Origin: Syntrophomonadaceae bacterium
GTDB lineage: Bacteria > Bacillota > Dethiobacteria > DTU022
Direction: 5' to 3'
Assembly: GCA_007131435.1 (NCBI GenBank)
Contig: SLQM01000188.1
Span: 1 to 34,045, forward strand
DNA length: 34,045 nt
The position numbers were made by a program, and so were the translations under genes. Within the stretch, counting starts at the first letter, position 1, and the number at the start of each line of letters is the position of its first letter. Of this stretch, positions 24,122 to 32,904 are shown one piece after another. Below the pieces are notes generated by a model. The model did no database searches, was not told where the DNA came from, and worked only from the letters and a program-made list of their open reading frames with translations.

Positions 24122-24256
24122 ATAACACCCATTTATGAAGGATTGTCAATGATATTATAGCATTATCAGTGAATACCTGTTGAGGGTCCAGCGGCAAACG
24201 CTGCTGTTTTGACGAGCGGTTTGAACTGAAATTGCAAACAACTCCTTTCAGGCACT

Positions 24257-25093
24257 TTAACTATTTTCCTTTGGCGCAGACGGATAGACCGGGCCGGGAC
24301 TGTATTCCACGCTTGGCCTGGAGGTTCGCGGTTGCGGGAACATGCTCATCAGGCTGTATATTTCGCCCGGCATATCGGTATTAACATTGATGCCCATTTC
24401 GGCAATCTGGTCTACATCGATTGGGTAATCGTGGGTCCAGGTTCCCTGGGTCAACTTGTCTGCTGTCGTCTCTGCCTTTTCATCATCCATGTGCTTGGCT
24501 AGCAGCTTTTGAACGGTTATTTTAACTTGCTGTAGGGCTTTGCCTGCCACATCGGCCAGGATAACTGTCTGGTCGTCAATATCCTTGATCGGCTTAGTTT
24601 CCATTACCTTGATCAGCGAGGCGGCGGGGTACTGTCCCAACTGGGGGTCGAGGGGACCTAAAACAGCGTTCTGATCCATTACCAGTTCATCAGCAGCAAG
24701 GGCTATTAAGGTGCCTCCTGACATGGAATAGTGGGGCACAAAAACGGTCACCTTGCCTTCATGACGCAGAAGCGCTTCCGCGATCTGTTCAGATGCTAAT
24801 ACCAGGCCACCGGGGGTATGGATAATTAAATCAATTGGGCAGTCTTTACAGGTAAGGCGAATAGCCGTTAAAACCTGTTCGGAATCTTCGATATTGATGT
24901 AGCGGGTTAACGGAATGCCAAGAATGCTTAAAGCTTCCTGGCGGTGGATAAGAGTGATTACCCTGCTTCCGCGCTTTTTTTCAAGCTCAACCATCTTGCG
25001 GGTGCGCGCCGAGCGCAGCAACTGCTGCTGCAGGTAGGGTGTTAAAGCAGAGATGATGATAAATATCCAGAACAACTGAGACAGGTTTTCCAA
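24257..25093 (-). CDS. SDH-type (serine dehydrogenase proteinase, DUF114) membrane proteinase
   Basis: 278 residues. One N-terminal membrane segment (about 6-22) anchors a Clp/crotonase-fold proteinase domain (about 40-245). Visible motifs are IDLIIHTPGGLVLASEQIA, the nucleophile serine in YSMSGGTLIALAADE (about residue 123-137) and VLGPLDPQLGQYPA. This matches Pfam SDH_sah, a relative of SppA and ClpP, with a Ser-Asp-His catalytic set. The C-terminal 35 residues are Pro/Ser-rich and look disordered. The start is TTG 25093 with AAGGAGTGAG upstream. It lies 69 bp after a rhomboid protease gene on the same strand, so the two membrane proteases may be co-transcribed and cooperate in membrane protein turnover (inference). 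Confidence 0.86.
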   Translation of the reverse strand: MENLSQLFWIFIIISALTPYLQQQLLRSARTRKMVELEKKRGSRVITLIHRQEALSILGIPLTRYINIEDSEQVLTAIRLTCKDCPIDLIIHTPGGLVLASEQIAEALLRHEGKVTVFVPHYSMSGGTLIALAADELVMDQNAVLGPLDPQLGQYPAASLIKVMETKPIKDIDDQTVILADVAGKALQQVKITVQKLLAKHMDDEKAETTADKLTQGTWTHDYPIDVDQIAEMGINVNTDMPGEIYSLMSMFPQPRTSRPSVEYSPGPVYPSAPKENS

Positions 25094-25162
25094 TTCAACT
25101 CACTCCTTATACTTTTCACTGCACCAAGTCAATAGTCATGCCAGCCCATTCCAAAGAATGCG

Positions 25163-25840
25163 CTAACAGTAATCGCGCCAGCACTCCCAGAAGGGATCTG
25201 CCTTGTAGATCCTCTTGGGGCGCAGGAATAATACTAACACCAACCCTAAAAAGAAGCCGCCGATATGGGCCCACCAGGCAATGCCTGCCACATCGATAAA
25301 AACATAGAAAAACTGCAGAATAATCCAGTAGCCGAGGTAGATGGGAACAGGTAGCCAGAAGAAAAAAAATATAAATGGTGGAATGATTGTTAAAACACGT
25401 GCTCCAGGGAAGAGCAGCAGGTAAGCCCCGAGTATTCCTGAAACTGCCCCGGAAGCACCAACCATGGGGATAATGCTATCAGGAAGAGCAAATCCCTGGG
25501 TCAGCGCTGCTGCCACGCCGGATAGCAGGTAGAGCAGCGTAAATTTACGAAAACCCAGGCGCCCTTCCACCGCCGGGCCGAAAACCCACAAAAACCAAAC
25601 GTTGCTCAAGAGGTGCATAAACGAGCCGTGCACGAACATGCTCGAAAATATGGTGTAGAATTCACCCACCGGGTTCTGAAAAAAAGCGTAAGGGATGAAG
25701 CCAAAAGCATAAAAAATATCGGCTTGCAGTTCGATACCCAGGGAAAACTGGTAAAAGAAAACAAGGCCGTTTAAAACAATCAGGCCAATTGTAGCTATAG
25801 TGGCGCCATGATAAGTTATGGTATCGCGCAGGGGAAACAT
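25163..25840 (-). CDS. Rhomboid family intramembrane serine protease
   Basis: 225 residues with six membrane segments. The rhomboid hallmarks are present: FVHGSFMHLLSNVWFLW in helix 2, the nucleophile in GASGAVSG (Ser of GASG, about 131), and the catalytic His in WWAHIGGFFLG (about 194). The long extracytoplasmic loop 1 contains EFYTIFSSMFVHG. Rhomboids cut membrane-spanning substrates within the bilayer. The protein ends in a short cytoplasmic tail with FWECWRDYC. ATG 25840 follows a modest AGG-type site. The SDH-type proteinase gene follows 69 bp later. Confidence 0.95.
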   Translation of the reverse strand: MFPLRDTITYHGATIATIGLIVLNGLVFFYQFSLGIELQADIFYAFGFIPYAFFQNPVGEFYTIFSSMFVHGSFMHLLSNVWFLWVFGPAVEGRLGFRKFTLLYLLSGVAAALTQGFALPDSIIPMVGASGAVSGILGAYLLLFPGARVLTIIPPFIFFFFWLPVPIYLGYWIILQFFYVFIDVAGIAWWAHIGGFFLGLVLVLFLRPKRIYKADPFWECWRDYC

Positions 25841-25951
25841 TTAAAGGGACCTGCCTTTCTATTGCACTTTAAAAGCCTAACGATTTTTATTATATCATAA
25901 TGCCCTACTGGGAGATAATGATCGAAGGAAAGATATAAGTCAATAGATTTG

Positions 25952-26009
25952 TGATATGATATAGCAAACTTTATAAACAGTCCTTCCTCGGCAGGGAGGG
26001 CAGTTTTTT
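25952..26009 (+). promoter_or_regulatory. Extended -10 plus terminator-like hairpin ahead of the AbrB gene
   Basis: TGATATGAT (25952-25960) is an extended -10 on the plus strand. About 20 nt later, CCTTCC (25982-25987) pairs with GGGAGG (25994-25999), with one G-T pair, and is followed by GCAGTTTTTT. That would give a very short RNA or an attenuator in the leader of the permease gene 125 bp downstream. No known riboswitch is recognised. Confidence 0.4.
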
Positions 26010-26134
26010 GTATACTGTGACAGGAGCAATCTTCTTGATGAGAATATTCCCCCATCGGAAGAATGTCTCCTGAATGAACAATAAGGTGACATCTGTGAAT
26101 CACCAGTAATAGAAAGAATCTTATTTAAAGGGGT

Positions 26135-27382
26135 TTGAACAATATCTTTAGTTTTGTCTTAGAAATAGCTCTGCTTTTTGCCCTGGGCTTAATCGGCTGG
26201 TTCCTTCTATCCTTAGTCCGCATGCCTGCATCAGAGGTTTTAGGGCCAGCCCTGCTGATCGGGGCTCTGAGGGTAATGGAAATTGACCTGCCCACTTCTC
26301 CCGGCTTCCTCTTCCAGGGCGCACAGGTAGTAATCGGTATTTTTGTCGGTTCCATGCTGACCAGGGGTACCCTGCGTGAACTAAAGCCAATGGCCCTATC
26401 GGCAATGATTATAGTATCCTGGGCACTTTCTATTGTCTTCTTTATCGGTTTTGCCCTTTCCCGCTATTCCGAACTGGATCTCTACACTGCCATGCTTTCT
26501 GCCAGCATGGGTGGTCTGCCTGAGATTACAGTGATTGCCATCGCCTCGGGAGCAGGAGTGGCTGTAATCGTGATCATGCAACTACTGCGACTGCTGGGCA
26601 CCATATTTATCTTCCCGCTGGTACTGGGTCACATTGACAAAAAAGATAATATGTCAAAAAAAGAAAACTTCGGAGGCTTACCAGGAAAGACTCTTAACCG
26701 CTCTGCTTGCAAGAATGATATTGAAATTAAAAAGGATAGCAACAGAGATCTGGAAGAAAAAGCTAAAAGGGGAAAAATCAGTAATGCTGGTATAAATGCT
26801 AGTTTTATTACATATTACGAAAAGTTAACGGCTCATTTCACTTACGAAAAGCTGGCACATTTTATTTATTCCATCAGGGAGTCCTGGTTACGGGTTATCG
26901 TTACCCTGGTTATCGCTTCGGCGGGAGGTGTTCTGGTTGAGTGGATTGGGGTTCCGGCCGGCCTATTAGTTGGCTCCACCGTTTTTGTCGGCACAGCCTC
27001 TGTTCTTGGGGTACCGGTCAGCAGACTTTCAACCACTCTTTTTAACTTATTGCTGGTCTTGATCGGCATTACAATCGCCGACATCGTTACCCCTGATACT
27101 TTCGCCCCAATGGGCGAAGCAGCTTTTTTGGTACCGATCCTGCTGGCAACAGCCTTCATGTTTGCCACCTCTTTTTTAGTGGCTTGGATAATTTACCGGA
27201 TAACCAGCTGGGATTTTGCTACCAGCTTTCTGGCCGCGGCCCCGGGTGGTTTCACGGTTATGACCGCCCTGGCGATCAAGTATAACCGCGATCCCTTTAA
27301 AGTTTCGATGCTACATCTCTGCAGGCTGCTGTCGATCAACATTTTCATTCCGCTGGTCTTCATGTTTTTGATGAGGCGCTAA
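26135..27382 (+). CDS. AbrB family permease (PF05145-type)
   Basis: 415 residues. It consists of two similar membrane halves, each with a GPALLIGAL- or PAGLLVGST-like motif, as in the AbrB duplication family (unrelated to the AbrB DNA-binding protein). The N-terminal half covers about 1-165 and the C-terminal half about 250-415. Repeated signatures are SASMGGLPEITVIAIASGAG (about 122-141) and AAAPGGFTVMTALAIKYNRD (about 368-387). The halves are joined by a long Lys/Glu-rich cytoplasmic linker (about 167-250), longer than I would expect. Function in transport is inferred from the family. The start is uncertain: TTG 26135 is only 1 nt after AAAGGGG, an awkward spacing. Confidence 0.85.
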   Translation: MNNIFSFVLEIALLFALGLIGWFLLSLVRMPASEVLGPALLIGALRVMEIDLPTSPGFLFQGAQVVIGIFVGSMLTRGTLRELKPMALSAMIIVSWALSIVFFIGFALSRYSELDLYTAMLSASMGGLPEITVIAIASGAGVAVIVIMQLLRLLGTIFIFPLVLGHIDKKDNMSKKENFGGLPGKTLNRSACKNDIEIKKDSNRDLEEKAKRGKISNAGINASFITYYEKLTAHFTYEKLAHFIYSIRESWLRVIVTLVIASAGGVLVEWIGVPAGLLVGSTVFVGTASVLGVPVSRLSTTLFNLLLVLIGITIADIVTPDTFAPMGEAAFLVPILLATAFMFATSFLVAWIIYRITSWDFATSFLAAAPGGFTVMTALAIKYNRDPFKVSMLHLCRLLSINIFIPLVFMFLMRR

Positions 27383-27384
27383 AA

Positions 27385-27412
27385 CGCGCCGTGAGAATAA
27401 TCTCACGGCGCG
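27385..27412. terminator. Terminator between the converging permease and fdhA genes
   Basis: Perfect 12-bp stem CGCGCCGTGAGA/TCTCACGGCGCG with a 4-nt ATAA loop. On the minus strand it is followed by TTTT, so it fits best as the formate dehydrogenase operon terminator. Confidence 0.88.
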
Positions 27413-27441
27413 CATTAATAATCACTCCCGATAACCAACAC

Positions 27442-30114
27442 TCAGGCTTTTTCGATGCTGATGGCGCAAACCTTTGTCTCCGGCGTTTTGGCTACCGGAT
27501 CGAGGGCCGAGCTGGTCAGTAAGTTGGTCGGACACTCGGCAAAGTGGAAACTTAAAGCAGCTACTCCGGGTTGGCTACGCCTGGTAATCCTGGCCTTTAC
27601 TTCCAGTTCACCGCGTCGTGATTTTACCTTAACCAGGTCGCCGTCTGCAATGCCCATCCTCTCGGCATCAGCCGGGTTGATCTTGATATGTTCGCCACCG
27701 CTCAGCTCATCCAGCCCCTCTGAATAACGGGTCATGGTACTGTGGAACTGGTAGAGGCTGCGCTCGGTGGTCAGGATCAAGGGAAAGTCAAAATCACAGC
27801 AATCTTCAGAAGGCCTGTAGGAAAGTGGCATCAGCTTGCCCTTGCCGGACGGGGTATTGAACTTTTCCGTATGAAGGACCGGGGTGCCCGGGTGATCTTC
27901 TGCCGGGCAGGGCCACTGGATTCCACCATGCTCAAGTCGCTCGTAAGTAATTCCGGCATAGCTGGGGGTAACCGCAGAAATCTCCCTGAAAATATCGGCT
28001 GCGCTGTTGTAGGCAAAACCTTCAGCTCCCATTTCATTGGCGATGGCGCTGATAATCCACCAGTCTGGTTTCGCTTCACCGACCGGTTCAATAACCTTGC
28101 GTACCCGCTGCACGCGGCGCTCGGTATTGACAAAAGTGCCGTTTTTCTCGGCAAAAGAAGCTGCCGGAAGAACAACATCTGCCTTCTGGGCGGTTTCGTT
28201 CAGGAATATATCCTGGACAACGAAGAATTCCAGCTTTTCCATCGCCTCGATGGAATGCGAGGCATTGGCCTCAGTCAGCACCGGGTTTTCGCCAACCAGG
28301 TAAAGGGCTTTGACATCGTTCCTGTAGGCGGCATCGAAAATCTCAGTGTGGGTGAGGCCCGGTTTGGGGTTCAGCTCAATTTTCCAGCTGCCCTCAAATT
28401 TTTGCCTTGCCCCTTCATCTTCTACCTTCTGGTAACCGGTGTAAACGTTGGGCAGCGAACCCATGTCGCAGGCGCCCTGCACGTTGTTCTGTCCGCGCAG
28501 GGGATTAACCCCGCCAGAAATGTTGCCCAGGTTACCGGTAATCAGGGCCAGGTTGCTTAAGGCCAGCACGTTGTCCGTGCCGTGGGAATGCTGGGTAATA
28601 CCCATGCAGTAGAGCAGCGATGCCGGGCTGTTCTGGGCATACATTCTTGCCGCTTCAACTATTTTTTCTTCCGGTACGCCGGTTATATCGCTGACAAAAT
28701 CAAGGCTAAACTCCGAGAGCGATTCTTTAAAGGCCTCAAAGTTTTCAGTGCGCTCCTCTATATATTGCTGGTTGTGCAGCCCTTCCTCGACAATCACGCG
28801 GGCCATGCCCATCAGCAGGGCAACGTCGCTGCCCGGCCTGATCTGGAGGAAAAGATCGGCAAAGCGGACCAGCGGAACTTCCTGCGGATTCGCAACAATC
28901 AGCTTTGCCCCGCGGCGCACCGCTTTTTTAACCTGGTAGCCAATAATCGGGTGCGCCTCGGTAGTGCTTGTGCCGATAGCCATGATGCAGGCTGAATCGG
29001 ATACTTCACCAATCGTGTTGGTCATTGCCCCGCTGCCCAGTGTAGTGGCCAGACCGGCCACGGTGGGAGCGTGTCAGAGACGGGCGCAGTGATCGATATT
29101 GTTGGTGCCCATCACCGCGCGGGTAAATTTCTGCAGCACATAGTTATCTTCCACGGTGCACTTGGCTGAAGCAATAGTTGCGAACTGGTCACCTTTATAC
29201 TGGCCAAGTTTTTCGGAAATCAGTGAAATGGCCTCTTCCCAGCTGGCTTCAACAAGCTCACCGTCCCTGCGGATCAGCGGGGTGGTAAGGCGCTCGGGGG
29301 AATTAACAAAACTGAGGCCATAGCGCCCCTTAACGCAGAGGCTGCCGCCGCTGACCGGGCTGTCCTCCACCGCCGTGGAGCTGACAAGTTTGCCGCCTCT
29401 GGCCCCGACCAGGATGTTGCAGCCGCAGCCGCAGAAGGGGCAGACCGTTTCAACTTCGTAGGTCGGTTCAATCGCCTTTTGAGGAACAAGTGCCCCAACA
29501 GGGCAGCGCGACACACACTCGCCGCAGGTGACACAGGTGGAATCGATAATCGGCTTGTCGCCAAGCACGCTGATCCGCGTTTCAATACCGCGGAAGGCGA
29601 AATCGATACATTCATCGCCCTGGATCTCTTCACAGGTGCGCACGCAAATGCCGCATAAAACACATTTGTTCATATCACGCTGGTAATAGGGGTTTGAATC
29701 ATCAATCGGAAAATCGAGCGCCGGTGCGCGCATGGCGCTAATCCGCTCTTCATCGATCCCGACGTAGCGGGTCAACTCCTGCAGTTTACAGTAGCTATTC
29801 TTGGCGCAGTTCTGGCAGTCGTAATCATGGTGAAGAATGAGCAGTTCCATGTTTACCTTGCGGGTCATATCCAGCTCTTCGCTGGAAGTGGTAACCACCA
29901 TTCCTTCTTCTACCGGGGTCATACAGGATACTGTCGGCCGGCGCCCTTCAATTTCAACCAGGCAAACCCTGCAGATGCCGACCGAGGTCAGGTCTTGATG
30001 ATCGCAGAGGTGGGGAATATAGATGCCGTTCTCCAGGGCTGCCCTCAATATAGAGGTGCCCTTTTCCGCCTTTATCTCCACACCATCTATGGTTAAGGTA
30101 ATTAACTCTGACAT
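27442..30114 (-). CDS. fdhA: Selenocysteine formate dehydrogenase, catalytic subunit (UGA = Sec347)
   Basis: One gene of 890 residues, split in ordinary translation by UGA at 29074-29076. The context HCARL-Sec-HAPTVAGL is the classic formate dehydrogenase active site. N-terminal domains in order: [2Fe-2S] (Cys37, 48, 51, 64), NuoG-like His-Cys3 cluster (His96, Cys100, 103, 109), two [4Fe-4S] (Cys151/154/157/161 and 194/197/200/204), then the formate dehydrogenase [4Fe-4S] (Cys225, 228, 232, 260) and the molybdopterin/tungstopterin domains. It oxidises formate to CO2 or runs in reverse. The NuoF- and NuoE-like partners upstream make it NAD(H)-linked and soluble. It overlaps the NuoF stop by 13 bp and ends before a strong terminator. 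Naive annotation would call two truncated genes. Confidence 0.96.
29045..29061 (-). promoter_or_regulatory. fdhA SECIS element
   Basis: Starting 12 nt after the UGA, minus strand GTGGCC-GGTCT-GGCCAC gives a 6-bp stem with loop GGUCU. The same loop sequence is found in the E. coli fdhF SECIS that binds SelB. Confidence 0.85.
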
Positions 30115-31955
30115 TTACAACCCTCCTCGCATACTTCAACTTCTTCTTCAGTCTTTAAACCCTCCGAGACAACCACTACTGCGCTCACTTTCTTCGGGCA
30201 GGCATCGAAACAGGCTGAGCACTGGGTGCAAAGCTCCTGGTCGATCTCGTGCGGTTGTTTCTTTTCCCCTGTAATTGCATCGACCGGGCAGGCCTTGATG
30301 CAGCGCTGGCAGCCTATACACTTTTCAGCATCAATGTAGTACTGCAGGAGGGGCTTACAGACCAGGGCAGGGCAGCGTTTCTCGTTAACGTGTGCTTCGT
30401 ACTCGTCGCGGAAGTAGCGCAGCGTGGTGAGAACCGGGTTGGGCGCAGTCTGGCCCAGGCCACACATTGAGCCTTTCTTCACCGCCGTGGCCAACTCTTC
30501 GAGCAAAGCAACGTCTTCTGGTTTACCGCGCCCCTCGGTTATATCCTCTAAAATATCGTACATCTGGTTTGTGCCGATCCGGCAGGGGATACACTGCCCG
30601 CAGGATTCTTTCTTGGTGAAACTTAAGAAATAGCGAGCCAGGTCGACCATGCAGGTATCTTCGTCAACCACAACCAGTCCACCGGAACCCATCATCGCCC
30701 CGGCAGCGGTCAGGGAATCGAAGTCAATCGGCAGATCGAGGTGTTCTTCTGGTATACAGCCACCCGAAGGTCCGCCGATCTGGGCTGCCTTGAATTTCTT
30801 GCCAAACCTGATTCCGCCGCCGATATCGAAAACGACCTCGCGGATGGTGATACCCATGGGCACTTCCACCAGGCCGGTATTGTTAACCTTGCCGGTCAGG
30901 GCAAAAACCTTGGTCCCCTTACTGCCCTCGGTGCCGACGGAAGCAAACTGCTCGGCGCCGCGGCGCAAAATTAGCGGCACGTTGGCTAATGTTTCCACGT
31001 TGTTGATCACAGTTGGCTTGTTCCAGAGTCCCTCGACTGCAGGAAATGGCGGGCGGTGACGGGGCACGCCTCTTCTACCCTCGATTGAGGCAAGAAGTGC
31101 AGTTTCTTCACCGCAAACGAAAGCACCTGCTCCTTCCTTGATTTTCACCTTGAAGTTAAAACCAAATCCTAAAATATTTTCACCCAGCATGCCGTATTCT
31201 TCAGCCTGCCTGATAGCGGTGCGCAGGCGCTGGATAGCCAGTGGGTACTCGGAACGGACATAGATATAGCCTTCATCAGCATTTATTGCCTGGCCGGTAA
31301 TCATCATCCCTTCCAAAACAGCGTGGGGATCGCCTTCGAGCAGGGAACGGTCCATGAAGGCCCCGGGATCGCCTTCGTCAGCGTTACAGACAACATACTT
31401 TTTAGCTCCCTCACTGCTCAGGCAAAACTGCCACTTCATCCCGGTAGGGAAACCTGCTCCACCGCGGCCACGTAGGCCGGAGCTTTTAATTTCTTCAACC
31501 ACCTCAGACGGCTCCATCTTCAGGGCATTTTTAAGACCCAGGTAACCGCCTCGTATTATATATTCGTCTATATTTTCAGGGTCTATAACCCCGCAGTTGC
31601 GCAGCGCCAGGCGCTGCTGCTTGCTATAAAACATGATCTTATCATGGTTAATAACAATTTCCTCCGATACAGGGTCCTTGTAGAGCAGGCGCTCCACCAT
31701 GTTGCCCTTTATCAGGTATTCTTCAACTAATTCAGGTACATCTTCAGCCTGGACCCCGCAGTAGAATACATCTTCAGGGAAAACGATAAAAAGCGGGCCC
31801 TTTTCACAGAAGCCGTGACAACCGGACATGATGATCCGCACTTTATCCTGCAGGTTGTGTTCCTGCAAAGATTTTATAAGCGCTTCCTGGACCTTGTCAG
31901 CGCCCGAGGAGATACAGCCCGTTCCGGCACAGATCAGAATATGTCTTTCATACAC
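30102..31955 (-). CDS. NuoF/HydB-like diaphorase subunit of formate dehydrogenase
   Basis: 617 residues from GTG 31955, chosen because GGAGAG lies about 9 nt upstream; the TTG at 31976 lies before that site. The N-terminal thioredoxin-like [2Fe-2S] domain has Cys9, 14, 46 and 50. The NuoF core follows with GRGGAGFPTG (163-172) and NADEGDPGAF (191-200) for FMN and NADH. Then come an SLBB region and the [4Fe-4S] motif ESCGQCIPCR. The C-terminus adds a two-[4Fe-4S] ferredoxin domain (CIGCQRCIKACP and CTQCSACFDACP), as in HydB-type subunits. It moves electrons between NAD(H) and the Fe-S clusters of FdhA. Electron bifurcation with ferredoxin is possible but cannot be read from sequence alone. Confidence 0.94.
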   Translation of the reverse strand: MYERHILICAGTGCISSGADKVQEALIKSLQEHNLQDKVRIIMSGCHGFCEKGPLFIVFPEDVFYCGVQAEDVPELVEEYLIKGNMVERLLYKDPVSEEIVINHDKIMFYSKQQRLALRNCGVIDPENIDEYIIRGGYLGLKNALKMEPSEVVEEIKSSGLRGRGGAGFPTGMKWQFCLSSEGAKKYVVCNADEGDPGAFMDRSLLEGDPHAVLEGMMITGQAINADEGYIYVRSEYPLAIQRLRTAIRQAEEYGMLGENILGFGFNFKVKIKEGAGAFVCGEETALLASIEGRRGVPRHRPPFPAVEGLWNKPTVINNVETLANVPLILRRGAEQFASVGTEGSKGTKVFALTGKVNNTGLVEVPMGITIREVVFDIGGGIRFGKKFKAAQIGGPSGGCIPEEHLDLPIDFDSLTAAGAMMGSGGLVVVDEDTCMVDLARYFLSFTKKESCGQCIPCRIGTNQMYDILEDITEGRGKPEDVALLEELATAVKKGSMCGLGQTAPNPVLTTLRYFRDEYEAHVNEKRCPALVCKPLLQYYIDAEKCIGCQRCIKACPVDAITGEKKQPHEIDQELCTQCSACFDACPKKVSAVVVVSEGLKTEEEVEVCEEGCKCQS

Positions 31956-31994
31956 TTTGGTCTTCTCTCCTTTCAATAAACATGGGAATTATAT

Positions 31995-32174
31995 TTAGTG
32001 TTCCCGGAAAGCGGAACTGTGTGAATATTTTTCAACTATCTCCTGGCGGGCTTTTTTGCAGGGCTCGCTTTCATGGCAGAGCGGCCCTTCCAGGCAGCAC
32101 TCCACAAAGACATCACACCGCTTTTCTTCACTGTTGAAGCATTTCTCACAGCAGTGATCGATGAATTTTTCCAC
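31995..32174 (-). CDS. Small Cys-rich protein (8 Cys in 59 residues) in the formate dehydrogenase operon
   Basis: 59 residues, starting MEKFIDHCCEKCFNSE from GTG 32174, which directly follows the TAA of the NuoE-like gene, so translation is coupled. Cys at 8, 9, 12, 20, 26, 27, 33 and 39 give the spacing CC-x2-C-x7-C-x5-CC-x5-C-x5-C, all within the first 40 residues, ahead of a charged helix. No signal peptide or membrane segment. I do not recognise a family. It could bind zinc or an Fe-S cluster and act as a small subunit, an assembly factor or a redox adaptor between the NuoE and NuoF subunits (inference). The position inside the operon, with 39 bp to the NuoF start, argues that it is a real gene. 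Confidence 0.8.
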   Translation of the reverse strand: MEKFIDHCCEKCFNSEEKRCDVFVECCLEGPLCHESEPCKKARQEIVEKYSHSSAFREH

Positions 32175-32651
32175 TTATGCTTCCCCCCCTTCCGCATCTT
32201 CGCCGAAGGTTGCCAGAATTTTTTTCATTTTATCGGGATCTAGCTTGCCGAAGGTGGTTTTGTCAATGGTCATCACGGGAGCCAGGCCGCAGGCCCCGAT
32301 ACAGGCCACTTCTTCATAGGTAAACTTCATGTCTTCGGTTGTGCCGTTTACCTCTACATCCAGCTCAGTCTTGATCCTGTCGGCAATCTTGCTGGCCCCG
32401 CGCACGTGGCAGGCCGTTCCGCAGCAAAGGCGGATTATATGATTACCCCGGGGTTGGAGGTGAAAGCGGGCATAAAAGGTTGCCACGCCGAATACTTTAC
32501 TTTCAGGCACCCGCACAAAACGAGCCACTTCGCGCATTGCTTCCTCGGGTAGGTAGCCTATCTCTTCCTGCACATCCTGCAGGACGGGGATCAATTCATT
32601 TTTTTCGCCCTTGTATGAAGCAAATACTGTATTTAATTGTTCTTCCATCAT
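32175..32651 (-). CDS. NuoE-like [2Fe-2S] subunit
   Basis: 158 residues, the usual length of a NuoE/HydA-type small subunit. The thioredoxin-like fold holds one [2Fe-2S] cluster through Cys76 and Cys81 (CCGTACHVRG) and Cys117 and Cys121 (CIGACGLAP). The N-terminal helical part has the conserved LIPVLQDVQEEIGYLP and VATFYARF. It relays electrons between the flavin subunit and other clusters. ATG 32651 is followed directly by a second ATG; GGGAG upstream fits either. It is the first gene of the operon NuoE > small Cys-rich protein > NuoF > FdhA. Confidence 0.95.
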   Translation of the reverse strand: MMEEQLNTVFASYKGEKNELIPVLQDVQEEIGYLPEEAMREVARFVRVPESKVFGVATFYARFHLQPRGNHIIRLCCGTACHVRGASKIADRIKTELDVEVNGTTEDMKFTYEEVACIGACGLAPVMTIDKTTFGKLDPDKMKKILATFGEDAEGGEA

Positions 32652-32678
32652 TTCACTCCCTTTAGTGCATATTCTTGG

Positions 32679-32695
32679 TTTAAGGCGGCCTTAAA
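32679..32695. repeat. Palindrome in the formate dehydrogenase operon leader
   Basis: TTTAAGGC-g-GCCTTAAA, perfect 8-bp arms around one base, 28 bp before the first start codon. Possible operator or a leader hairpin overlapping the region just before the ribosome site. It does not look like a Rex or FNR site. I see no clear -35/-10 pair for this operon. Confidence 0.5.
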
Positions 32696-32734
32696 ATTTA
32701 ATCCCTCTTTGTCAGGTTAAGCCCGATACTATAA

Positions 32735-32872
32735 ATAGCCAATCATACTGGACATAAACAGACCTCACCTTATTCTCTTTTTGCTGATGTGAATCCTGCC
32801 AAAAAGGTTGAAATAATTGAGAAAAACAAAAGACGCAATATTTCAAAGGTTGGTAAAGTAGCAAAATCCTAA
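32735..32872 (+). pseudogene. Possible 3' gene remnant (46 codons, no start)
   Basis: An open stretch with coding-like composition (ADVNPAKKVEIIEKNK, then a Lys/Arg-rich end in KVAKS) runs to a TAA at 32870-32872. An in-frame stop just precedes it and no start codon or ribosome site fits. It looks like the C-terminal tail of a lost gene; family not recognised. Chance open frame is a real alternative. Confidence 0.3.
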
Positions 32873-32904
32873 TTTTACAGATTCGTGTAGTGTATCTTAA
32901 TATG

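Noticed and set aside
25816-26103. A 95-codon minus-strand frame upstream of the rhomboid gene
   Set aside because: It overlaps the rhomboid start in another frame, crosses the terminator-like hairpin, has no ribosome site and its residues look random.
27742-28560. Long plus-strand frame opposite fdhA (272 codons)
   Set aside because: It is the antisense shadow of a GC-rich, highly conserved coding region; no ribosome site and no family resemblance.
29059-29061. GTG start of a separate molybdopterin oxidoreductase gene
   Set aside because: It is the Val of Sec-HAPTVAGL inside fdhA; no ribosome site and clear continuity of the protein across the UGA.
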